Assembly (NCBI GenBank): GCA_040394475.1
Contig: JBEBSD010000035.1
Coordinates: 1-61,591, forward strand
DNA length: 61,591 bases
Source: JBEBSD01 sp040394475
Lineage (GTDB): Bacteria > Bacteroidota > Bacteroidia > Cytophagales > Spirosomataceae
Reading direction: 5' to 3'
Part shown: positions 8,573 through 16,203 of the stretch, in pieces
How the letters are laid out: the number at the start of each line of letters is the position of its first letter
Position numbering within the stretch: the first letter of the stretch is position 1
Made by a program: the position numbers and the translations under genes
The notes under the pieces: generated by a model
The model's input: the letters and a program-made list of their open reading frames with translations, nothing else
The model's database searches: none
Told to the model about the DNA's origin: nothing

Positions 8573-9691
8573 TTACACAATACGCAACTTTGCAAATTCG
8601 ATCCGGGTGAGATCGGTGTGCTCGCCGGCATAATAAAAGGCCAGCATTTCTCCGTTTCCAAGATGCAGTAAACCGGGATGCCCTACGGAAAAATTTATCA
8701 TTTCCGCCCACGCATCATTCAGACTGACATGGCGGCTATCCTGGTTTTCATGTGTTCCGTCGTATACGACAAGTGCGTCGTCGTAGGTTCTGCCGCGGTC
8801 ACGGGTTGTGCGGACTGTTATCAGCGGTTTTACCGTCCGGTCGATGCTTATGGTTGCGATCCTGCCGTCACCCAGGTCAACAGGCTGTCCCGGTTGTCCG
8901 TAGATACCCGTGTCCCAGAAGTCTCCCCAGGTTTTCCCGCCGTCCGGACTTTCTCTTCCATGAATAGTGCTATATTCCTGCTTTTTGCCGTCCAGTGTCC
9001 AGAAGAAATTGATGACTGATTTGCCGTCGGCCAGTACAGCAGGCCGCTGATCCCAGTAGTACATGTTTTTCACTTCGGTGACGATCGCCACGTCCGTCCA
9101 GGTGTTGCCCCCGTCACCGGAAAAGATCATTGCCGATTTGTGGATCCAGGGAGCGGGATCTCCCTCGCGTTTATTTATTTCAAACTGACAAATCAGACGG
9201 CCGTCGGCAAGCTGTAAGGGCGGACCTGTCAGCGGCACCGGGTCGCCGATACCAGGAATGGCCATGTGCCTGACTTCCGACCAGTTTTCGCCGTCGTCTC
9301 CGGAGATGCTGAAAAATATCTGCGTGTTCTTTAAACTCTCCTCGTCCGGGTTATAGTAGGGTTTTGCCGGGTCGGAATTATCAATCCAGTTGACCACCAT
9401 GAGCACTCCGGACCCTCCAAGCGGAAGAAAATACATGATACGACTTAAGCCCGGTACCCCATCAATCGCAGGCAGTTTAACCGGTTCAAAGGGTGTTACC
9501 CAGGTTTCCCCCTCGTCGTCAGACCATGTCATGACGGCATGCTGAAACGCACAATCTCCTTTTATTTCAGCTGCCTTAAAGGCCGCAAGCCATCTTCCGG
9601 ACGGTAGCTTTACCATACAGGGAAACGTATTGCTCCTGAAATGCTTGTCCTCCTGCGGTTTGGGAATAAATCCCCGTTTGATAATTCTCAT
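8573..9691 (-). CDS. Sialidase-like Asp-box (BNR) beta-propeller protein
   Basis: A protein of 372 residues with five Asp-box turns of the SxDxGxTW type (WSDDEGETW, SGDDGENW, SGDGGNTW, SPDGGKTW, TRDRGRTY), spaced as in six-bladed sialidases. No signal peptide is visible, so it is cytoplasmic unless the start is misplaced. Asp-box propellers include exo-alpha-sialidases but also other glycosidases and lyases, so sialic acid cleavage is not established. It follows the MFS carrier by four bases and shares the family with the exported protein at 35054, one of several gene types present in both loci. Confidence 0.8.
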   Translation of the reverse strand: MRIIKRGFIPKPQEDKHFRSNTFPCMVKLPSGRWLAAFKAAEIKGDCAFQHAVMTWSDDEGETWVTPFEPVKLPAIDGVPGLSRIMYFLPLGGSGVLMVVNWIDNSDPAKPYYNPDEESLKNTQIFFSISGDDGENWSEVRHMAIPGIGDPVPLTGPPLQLADGRLICQFEINKREGDPAPWIHKSAMIFSGDGGNTWTDVAIVTEVKNMYYWDQRPAVLADGKSVINFFWTLDGKKQEYSTIHGRESPDGGKTWGDFWDTGIYGQPGQPVDLGDGRIATISIDRTVKPLITVRTTRDRGRTYDDALVVYDGTHENQDSRHVSLNDAWAEMINFSVGHPGLLHLGNGEMLAFYYAGEHTDLTRIEFAKLRIV

Positions 9692-9695
9692 TTGT

Positions 9696-10937
9696 TTAAG
9701 CGTTATTGAAATCGTTTCTCCGGATCCAATACAGGAGCCCTATACTCAGCAGCATCAGTACTGCGGCCGATTGGAAGATACTTCCCAGGTCAACCTGCCT
9801 ATCGCGCAGAACACCGCCGGCATACAATCCCAGTCCTCCGATAACGCAGGCAAACAGGTTAAGAACACCATAGCCCGTGGCCCTGTAACGATCATCTACC
9901 GTTAGGCACAGAATGGGCATGATATTGGCGTCACTAAACATCCGGGTAAAACCATATACCATAAAAAGCGCAACAGCTACAAAAAGCACCGGTGTCGTAC
10001 TGGCTATATAAATACAGGGAACAGCAATGGCCAGGCCAATAACAGGTACTAAAATTACCGCATCACGATTGCGGCGTCCCCAGCGGTCGGTCAGATAGCC
10101 GCCGGCAATGACACCGATAATAGAAGCCGGGTACAGATATCCTGTAGCATATAAGCCGGCGATTCCCTGTGTCAGGTTAAAATGTTCCTGATAATAGGTT
10201 GGCATCCATCCCATGATCATCCATCCCACGATTCCCAGAAGGGACCAGAATAGCAGCAGCAGCCAGAAAGAGCCGCTGCTGAAAAGGCTTCTTAGCGCCG
10301 CGGCGAAATTGACTTTTGCAGCATTCGCAGGAGTTCCCGGTGTTTTGGGTGCGTCGCGGAGAAGCGCTACCAATACGAGGGCATACAAAACCCCTACGAT
10401 GCCGAATGCGCTGAAAGGGGTTGTCCACGCATTTTTTTCGGCAATCCATCCCCCTAAAAACCCGAGGCTCTGTCCAACCATTATACCGGCGATGTGAATA
10501 CCGGATGCCAGCGAACGTGTGGATCCTTTGTGATAATCGACGATTAACGCCAATGACGCCGGAATATAGCAGGCTTCACTGATTCCCATCAGTACCCGTG
10601 TTGCCAGCAGTTCTTCAAAAGTTGTGGCAAAAGCGGTCAGCCAGGTAACCGCCGACCATACCAAAAGACTACCGATGATCACGCGGCTTCTGCTGAAATG
10701 ATCGGCCAGGAAACCGGCTAAGGGACTTAATAGGCCATATATCCATAAAAAGACAGAAGTCAGAAGGCCAAACTGGGCTTCAGTCATCGGAATTGCCTGT
10801 ATGATAGAACCCCGCATGGTAGTAATCATTGTACGGTCCAGGTAATTAAGACAACCGACCACACAAAGTAATGCTACTACACGCCAGGCGCCTGATGGTA
10901 ATGCTGAAGGTATTGCTATGGTTGAGTCTGCAGCCAT
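9696..10937 (-). CDS. MFS transporter, anion:cation symporter-like
   Basis: A protein of 413 residues with 12 predicted membrane helices. The first helix carries CLNYLDRTMITT, and the NYLDR motif is typical of the anion:cation symporter family that includes hexuronate and other organic-acid carriers. The loop RATGYGVLNLFACVIGG and the DRWGRRNRD loop also fit MFS carriers. I start at ATG 10937, because an upstream start would overlap the esterase gene by 107 bases and add 67 non-membrane residues. It is clearly paralogous to the carrier at 30505. Together they suggest that the glycan-derived product is an organic anion brought across the inner membrane. Confidence 0.9.
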   Translation of the reverse strand: MAADSTIAIPSALPSGAWRVVALLCVVGCLNYLDRTMITTMRGSIIQAIPMTEAQFGLLTSVFLWIYGLLSPLAGFLADHFSRSRVIIGSLLVWSAVTWLTAFATTFEELLATRVLMGISEACYIPASLALIVDYHKGSTRSLASGIHIAGIMVGQSLGFLGGWIAEKNAWTTPFSAFGIVGVLYALVLVALLRDAPKTPGTPANAAKVNFAAALRSLFSSGSFWLLLLFWSLLGIVGWMIMGWMPTYYQEHFNLTQGIAGLYATGYLYPASIIGVIAGGYLTDRWGRRNRDAVILVPVIGLAIAVPCIYIASTTPVLFVAVALFMVYGFTRMFSDANIMPILCLTVDDRYRATGYGVLNLFACVIGGLGLYAGGVLRDRQVDLGSIFQSAAVLMLLSIGLLYWIRRNDFNNA

Positions 10938-11031
10938 GGGTTGCTGTCGGTTGGGGACTACCTCCTGTTCTATACTTCTTAAATCAGTCTGAGGAGATAC
11001 GATTGGTTTATGTTTGAACGGAACAATTGGA

Positions 11032-12360
11032 CTAGTTGTCCAGTAATTGCCTTGCGAGCCAGTTATCAATCGCTTCCACTTGTTTAGGATAGAGCCAATG
11101 CCCTGTTTCCTGAACCAGGAGCAATTCTTTTGGAGCACTCAGCTCGTTAAAAGCAGCATAATAGGAAGTTGGCGGACAGACTTCATCGTTATAGCCCCAG
11201 GTATAAAAACCGGGAATTTGCACCATACGCGCAAAATTGACTACATCGAAATAGGGCGCCGTCCTGCGTTTTTCCGGTGTATTGTTGAAGGGCAGATTGG
11301 TAGCGTTGAACATATGGGGCCATCCTCCTGCACGACCGTGTAAGTATCCTGTCAAATCGCATAAAGCGGGATAGAGCGCTGCCACATAGTTTACCCGTGA
11401 ATCCAGCGCCGCCGTTACGATGGCCAATGCACCACCCTGGCTCCCCCCTTCAACTGCTAATTTTTGCTTGTTAAACTGCGGTAAGCTATAAATATAGTCA
11501 ACGGCTCTGATGCACCCCAGGTACACACGTTTATAGTAATAGCGGTCACGGTGATCCAGATTAAACAGTGGATATCCCTTTAAGGCGCCTCTTGTCAGAT
11601 TAGTATATACCTGAGAAGGCATGTCCAGCGGAATGCCGTGGATACCGATCTGGACGGTAATAATACCTTTCTCTGCATTCTTTATATCCCCGTCAAAACC
11701 CAGTATGCCGGAGCCTGGTACATGCAGCAGGGCCGGGTAAACTCCTTCTTTTTTAGGGATACATACGATTGCATAGAGACGATTTCCCGGTTGGTGGCTT
11801 TGTACATTGACCTGGTATACATTGACAGATTCCGTACAGCGATCGGGCATCAGTGTCGTACGTGTATCCAAAGGCAGCCTGGAAGCTTCCGTTATGGCCT
11901 GGTTCCAAAACGCCTTAAAATCAGCCGGCATTTCAACCGTAGGCCGGATAGCCTGGGGGCTGTAAGCCGCCGTAGCTAAGCCTCTGTAGGTCACGCCATC
12001 GACTTCGACTATCGCTGTGCAACGGAGAAATCCTGGTTTATCTAACGTTCCGCTGCCCACTATTCCTGTTCCGTCTGCGAGTTTGACAGTCCCTTTATGC
12101 ACCGGTTCCATCTTGTCCGGAGCGATCTCGAACGTTACGGTGGCGGATGCCAGGGGAACCTGATGCTGTAATACCATCACTGAAAAGGTTGCCTTTTCTC
12201 CCACCGCATAGGTCCAGTCAGGCCGGTCAGCTGAAACGATAACGTCAATCGCTTGTTTTACCGGTTGACCCGCTACCGGGAGTTGCGGTATCAGACTCAG
12301 AAAAGCCAGTCCGCAGACGGTGCGGTGATACTGCTTCCTCATTTTTTCACGTATAATCAT
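11032..12360 (-). CDS. CE7-like acetyl xylan esterase / cephalosporin-C deacetylase family protein
   Basis: A protein of 442 residues with a Sec signal peptide ending near VAGQP, an N-terminal beta-sandwich of about 100 residues and an alpha/beta hydrolase domain of the AXE1 type. The catalytic triad is visible as S307 in EGGSQGG, D392 in YNDEVCPP and H421 in TGHWLYP. Family members remove acetyl groups from xylan and other oligosaccharides, and this one is likely periplasmic. An alternative start is at 12342. It lies after the GH28-like gene, separated by a 254-base spacer that carries hairpins and a duplicated GH28 end, and would remove ester decorations from the glycan. Confidence 0.85.
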   Translation of the reverse strand: MIIREKMRKQYHRTVCGLAFLSLIPQLPVAGQPVKQAIDVIVSADRPDWTYAVGEKATFSVMVLQHQVPLASATVTFEIAPDKMEPVHKGTVKLADGTGIVGSGTLDKPGFLRCTAIVEVDGVTYRGLATAAYSPQAIRPTVEMPADFKAFWNQAITEASRLPLDTRTTLMPDRCTESVNVYQVNVQSHQPGNRLYAIVCIPKKEGVYPALLHVPGSGILGFDGDIKNAEKGIITVQIGIHGIPLDMPSQVYTNLTRGALKGYPLFNLDHRDRYYYKRVYLGCIRAVDYIYSLPQFNKQKLAVEGGSQGGALAIVTAALDSRVNYVAALYPALCDLTGYLHGRAGGWPHMFNATNLPFNNTPEKRRTAPYFDVVNFARMVQIPGFYTWGYNDEVCPPTSYYAAFNELSAPKELLLVQETGHWLYPKQVEAIDNWLARQLLDN

Positions 12361-12407
12361 GCTGTCCCTCTATTATAAAATCTCTTTAATGCAGGCTTCT
12401 GAAACCC
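12353..12407 (-). repeat. Left copy of a ~55 bp direct repeat: remnant of the GH28 gene end
   Basis: This stretch repeats 12594-12649, the true end of the GH28-like gene, with about 75-80 percent identity. On the minus strand it still encodes the same last nine residues, SEACIKEIL, followed by TAA (12402-12373). It also shares the TATAATCAT segment that holds the esterase start codon. The two copies flank a cassette of hairpins, so the gene end was either duplicated or regenerated when that cassette arrived. Confidence 0.75.
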
Positions 12408-12435
12408 GACCTGCGGAAGGTATGCTGCCTATTCC

Positions 12436-12569
12436 CGGGTCAGGAGACCCGTTCTCCCTCGTCTCAGACGACGGGAGGGTGACAGCAGGTCTGTGACCTG
12501 CGAAAGATCTACAGCCTATCAAGCGGGTCAGGAGACCCGCTATCACTGCTTCACCCGTCGGAAGACGGG
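12436..12569. repeat. Cassette of five short palindromes
   Basis: Five hairpins are packed in 134 bases: CGGGTC-AGGA-GACCCG (12436-12451), an imperfect TCGTC/GACGA stem (12454-12478), GCAGGTC-TGT-GACCTGC (12485-12501), GCGGGTC-AGGA-GACCCGC (12523-12540) and CCCGTC-GGAA-GACGGG (12554-12569). The first and fourth share stem and loop. A run of seven T follows at 12583-12589. The stretch looks like a REP-type palindromic cluster and could also act as a processing or stabilising element between the GH28 and esterase messages. Confidence 0.8.
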
Positions 12570-12614
12570 GAAGAGCGGGCGGTTTTTTTACATATAATCA
12601 TTACTATCTTTCTA

Positions 12615-14285
12615 TTATAAAATTTCTTTAATACACGCTTCTGAAGCCCCTTTTTCCAAAGAATACCTGCTCTTTTGTACATTCTCCAGGTGGTTGCCAA
12701 TCAGCCTGATGTTGCTCGAACGCGGGTCGCTGACGGAAAGGAACACCGGAACAGCCGTGACCGGGGCGCTGCCTGCAAGGACCATGTCCCGCACATTTAT
12801 CAGCCGGATCAGGGCTGGTGTTTCAGAAGTTGCCTGCGCTTTAAAACCCTGCACCCGTATCTCCTGAACGTCGTCACACACCAGGGCCGGGCGTATATCC
12901 TCTTCCGCAAAACGAAGGTGAAAATTTTCAAAAGTAACATGGACGGCATGACGGACATAAAACCCGTAGGCCGGCAGCCGGCCAAACATTCTTCCGCTCG
13001 GGTACGCTTGCGGCAGCTCCGGAACTTCCCGGTTAATTTCTTTTAGCCGCTCTTCACGGGTCAGCCGCTCTCCTGGTACATCGTCACTTTTGACAGCTTT
13101 TCCTCCATCTGTAAATTCCAGGTTGATATTGGTGAGAGTGATGGTTTTGACAGGCTGGTCCGGCAAACCTGTAATCGAACAACCATATCCGCTGATACGT
13201 GTTCCCTGAACATTGCTGATGGTTATATCCTTCAGAATTCCTTTTTGCGGGGCTGCGTTTTTCCGATAGCTGCGGTGACGACTTCCCAACCGTATAAAAA
13301 TGGCAGCGCCCTTAATATTCCGGAGACTTATCGCCGAGATGTTAATACGTTCCACGCGGGCCCCGTCTGCAGAGATGATGCTTAACGCCTCTCCTCTTGT
13401 GTCGAAAACAGTACAATTCTGAACTGTTATGTCCTCAAATGCACCCGCCGACTCTGTTCCGATTTTAATACCGGATGCATTGGAGCTTACCACGCAATTT
13501 GTGATAGTGATATCCCTGCAAGCTTCGTTCGGGGAATAGCTCTTCAGACAAATCGCATCGTCGCCGCTGTTGATATAGCAATTCGAAATCCGTACCACCT
13601 CACAATCGATAAGATCCAGACCATCGGTATTACGCCCCGGAGAATCGGCATACCGGGGCTTCTCAATATCCTTGTTTTCACGGCTGTCTACGGTTATCCC
13701 ATCCAGCACCATCTTCCGGCACGATTGATACGATTGTATCCATGAACCTCCGTTGTACAACGTTATATCCCGGAGCAGCACGTTTTCACAGCCCCTGAAA
13801 TGGATGATTCTTGGCCTGTCTGTAAACGGCTGTGCTCCCTCGATCATTTTGAAATACTGTCCGCTGCCGTCGATCTTCCCGCGTCCGATAATGGCAATAT
13901 TTACAGCTTTCTCGGCATAAATCAACATTTTACCGGTTACAAATTCCCCATTGTAGCCCGGGTAGGCAGAGGACCCGACCGGATAATCGTCCAACCGGGT
14001 ACTTCCCGCCAGGACAGCGCCGGCCGCTATGTGGAGTGTTATATGATCTTTCAGATAGAGCGTGCCCGAAAGAAAACGTCCGTTATGCAGGTAGACCTCT
14101 CCTCCTCCTGCCTGATGACATTCATCGATAGCGCGTTGTATCGCCCGGGTATCCATTGTTACGCCGTCACCGCGGGCCCCGGTTTGAAAAACATCCCAGA
14201 CACCTTTCTTTTCCTGCCCGAAACAGGTGCTTAAACCGCCGCACAGGACGATTAACAATAGAACTCCCAACCTGATTGGTCCCAT
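12615..14285 (-). CDS. GH28-like right-handed beta-helix glycosidase with altered active site
   Basis: A protein of 556 residues with a Sec signal peptide ending at CFGQ and a parallel beta-helix of the pectinase type. Canonical GH28 acids are present: NTDG (D221) and SGDDAICLK (D242, D243). The usual GHG histidine is missing, replaced by SSNASGIKIGTES, and no RIK motif follows, so it is a divergent member of uncertain activity. I start at ATG 14285, eight bases after the upstream stop; a longer start would overlap that gene. The gene lies directly after two propeller proteins and before the esterase. This grouping suggests attack on a uronic-acid or rhamnose-containing polysaccharide outside the cytoplasm. 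Confidence 0.82.
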   Translation of the reverse strand: MGPIRLGVLLLIVLCGGLSTCFGQEKKGVWDVFQTGARGDGVTMDTRAIQRAIDECHQAGGGEVYLHNGRFLSGTLYLKDHITLHIAAGAVLAGSTRLDDYPVGSSAYPGYNGEFVTGKMLIYAEKAVNIAIIGRGKIDGSGQYFKMIEGAQPFTDRPRIIHFRGCENVLLRDITLYNGGSWIQSYQSCRKMVLDGITVDSRENKDIEKPRYADSPGRNTDGLDLIDCEVVRISNCYINSGDDAICLKSYSPNEACRDITITNCVVSSNASGIKIGTESAGAFEDITVQNCTVFDTRGEALSIISADGARVERINISAISLRNIKGAAIFIRLGSRHRSYRKNAAPQKGILKDITISNVQGTRISGYGCSITGLPDQPVKTITLTNINLEFTDGGKAVKSDDVPGERLTREERLKEINREVPELPQAYPSGRMFGRLPAYGFYVRHAVHVTFENFHLRFAEEDIRPALVCDDVQEIRVQGFKAQATSETPALIRLINVRDMVLAGSAPVTAVPVFLSVSDPRSSNIRLIGNHLENVQKSRYSLEKGASEACIKEIL

Positions 14286-14292
14286 ATAATAA

Positions 14293-15843
14293 CTATTTGA
14301 ACTGGAAAGCATACAGTTTGGCATCACGCATAACAAATCGCAGCCGAACCGATTTTCCTTCCAATTGCTTCACATCCGCTTTTCCTCTCCATGTCACAGG
14401 ATAACGGACGGAATTACCGACAATCCAATCGGATTCCTGCAGTGTAAAACCAGGGACAGGCGTTCCGTCTTCTTCCAGAATTTCCACACGAATACTTCCG
14501 CCTCCCCCGGTATCCGTGTTAATTTCAAGTTTGCCGCCTGTAAAAGTCACCGGTTTCGTAACCACCTCTCCCGTGGCATCGTACGGCGTGTCCAGTGAAA
14601 CGAATCCATCGAGCCTCAGCACCGCACGTGTTATCGCTGATTTCTTTTTTCCGCCCGGGGCCATCGGATCGATCCGTCCGGCGCGATCCCAGTTTACACC
14701 GCAATAATAGATCCAGATCTCGTCGCCCATTACAATAGGATTCGGCATCGCCCAAATCTGCCTGGAGTCGAAACGACCCAAGGGACCAGGCTTTATAAAC
14801 GCTTTTCTGGCCCCGGCTTTTGAGAAGGAAGTACCATCTCTGCTCACTTCCAACCGAATGTCCCGTGTACCGGGCTCACCGGTCCCCTGAAACTCGGTAT
14901 CCGTAACCCAGTGCCAAAAAGCCTGCGTCAGCATTATATAGACACCCTTTGTTTCCGGGTAGGGAAAAACAGTAGCGCCGTAGTAGTCGACAGGATTTTG
15001 CCGGACTTTATCGCTATAGGTGCCCTGATCGATAAAATCTGGCCAAAGCACCACTCCGGTATCCACTACATCCTTGTAATCCTCCAGGATAGCACGCCTT
15101 ACGCCTCTTCGTCTGAGCACCAACTCGTCTCCCTCTTTACGATCGACAAAATGGCGACCGTAAAATACGTGTTTGTTACTAGTTTCATCCCAGAATACAA
15201 TCGTCTGTGTATCAAAAGGGCCGCGCGGATTTATTTCGGAGAAAAATTTCCAGTTAATTCCGTCCGGAGAGCTATGCATGTGCAATTTCCCGGAAGGATA
15301 TACTTTGGCCTGCGTCTTATAGCGATGCGCCGGCGGCGCCTGCGGATCCAGCCAGACAGCGGAGCCACCTATGATACCGGGTAATACGACATTATTCTTT
15401 TTGGATCCGTTAAGCGCATGTAACCCTACCTCAGGTTTTGTAAAATGGATACCATCCGCAGACTCGGCGTATCCCACATGCCGGTCGTGATCATAGGGAT
15501 CGGTCTCGCTTTTTTGCCGGAGAAAATCATACCATATTTTCACTTTGCCTTCGTCATCCTTCAACACACTCGAATAGAGATAGACCTCTCCACCGGCTTC
15601 GTGAGGTAAATCGGTCTCTATCAAAATTTCTCCGGTGGAATAGGGTTGATTCATTACAAAATCGACGGACTTATGGGATTGGATAAGCTTGTCATCGATA
15701 AACAGTTGTTTCGTATTGCCGATAACGATCGTTTCCCTGGGTTCTGTGAGCTGCGCTTTTCCTTCCGTCAGCGTAAACAGTACCAGGCTGATAGCCCAGC
15801 AACCTTTTGCTTTTTGTATTGTTTTATAAGTTAGCTTTTTCAT
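14293..15843 (-). CDS. Exported propeller-family protein P1 (GH32/GH43-like fold inferred)
   Basis: A protein of 516 residues with a Sec signal peptide and a repeated-blade pattern. It shares family marks with five others in this window: an N-terminal QLFIDDKLI ([EQ]xFxDxxLI), YAESADGIHF, LNGSKKNNV, SSPDGINWK, FDTQTIVFWD, and a C-terminal beta-sandwich from LRLDGFVSLD through KLEINTD, GGGSIRVEI and VTWRGKADV to RDAKLYAFQFK. The DGxxW turns and the early Asp resemble the five-bladed propellers of GH32, GH43 and relatives, but I cannot place it in a named family. It is closer to P2 than to P3-P6. It sits between P2 and the GH28-like gene, and a glycan-cleaving role is inferred from context. Confidence 0.75.
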   Translation of the reverse strand: MKKLTYKTIQKAKGCWAISLVLFTLTEGKAQLTEPRETIVIGNTKQLFIDDKLIQSHKSVDFVMNQPYSTGEILIETDLPHEAGGEVYLYSSVLKDDEGKVKIWYDFLRQKSETDPYDHDRHVGYAESADGIHFTKPEVGLHALNGSKKNNVVLPGIIGGSAVWLDPQAPPAHRYKTQAKVYPSGKLHMHSSPDGINWKFFSEINPRGPFDTQTIVFWDETSNKHVFYGRHFVDRKEGDELVLRRRGVRRAILEDYKDVVDTGVVLWPDFIDQGTYSDKVRQNPVDYYGATVFPYPETKGVYIMLTQAFWHWVTDTEFQGTGEPGTRDIRLEVSRDGTSFSKAGARKAFIKPGPLGRFDSRQIWAMPNPIVMGDEIWIYYCGVNWDRAGRIDPMAPGGKKKSAITRAVLRLDGFVSLDTPYDATGEVVTKPVTFTGGKLEINTDTGGGGSIRVEILEEDGTPVPGFTLQESDWIVGNSVRYPVTWRGKADVKQLEGKSVRLRFVMRDAKLYAFQFK

Positions 15844-15854
15844 CTGTATAAAAG

Positions 15855-15912
15855 GTTATCAGCTTTCGGCAGTCAGCTATCAGCGGGGCCGCCCAGGTGG
15901 GGCCGCCCAGGT
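15855..15912. repeat. Start-adjacent repeat block with GGGGCCGCCCAGGT doublet
   Basis: The block begins about 12 bases upstream of the P1 start codon. It holds a CAGCTATCAGC segment and two tandem copies of GGGGCCGCCCAGGT. The phrase CTATCAGCGGGGCCGCCCAGG also occurs inverted at 25632-25652, so this is a dispersed intergenic element rather than a local accident. Confidence 0.7.
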
Positions 15913-16037
15913 GCTTATTCACGGATGGCGGGCGGCGTACCGCTTTTTGTGCAATCCGGTTTCTGAAGGCTGATTGCTTATGGCTATTTCATCTTGGGGT
16001 TATTGGGCTGTTATATGTTATTTTTCGCTATTTTTTA

Positions 16038-16200
16038 AAACCGTGGACTGTGTCTTCTTTTGAAACCGTGGACTGTGTCTTCACAGTCCACTTCCCCGCT
16101 GATCGTGGCCTGGCTGATCGCAGCCCGGCCGGTAATGGGATGGTCTGTGGGGACACAGACCATGGACACATACCATGGACACAGACCATGGTGTCTCCGG
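16038..16200. repeat. Second cassette of palindromes and direct repeats
   Basis: A 20-base phrase starting AAACCGTGGACTGTG occurs twice (16038-16057 and 16063-16082). The second copy forms a perfect hairpin GTGGACTGTG-TCTT-CACAGTCCAC (16068-16091). A second perfect hairpin is ATGGTCTGTG-GGGA-CACAGACCAT (16140-16163), and its arm is partly repeated to 16190. The stems resemble those of the cassette at 12436-12569. It follows directly after the stop of P2, so it could end or stabilise that message. The stretch 15913-16037 between the blocks holds nothing I recognise. Confidence 0.75.
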
Positions 16201-16203
16201 AGA

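Noticed and set aside
8573..9691. True sialidase with sialic acid catabolism nearby
   Set aside because: Asp boxes are clear, but no NanA, NanE or NanK-like genes are seen in the window and this copy lacks a signal peptide, so sialic acid use cannot be claimed.
10938..11138. N-terminal extension of the MFS carrier into the esterase gene
   Set aside because: It would overlap the esterase coding sequence by 107 bases and add 67 residues without a membrane helix; the ATG at 10937 gives a normal carrier.
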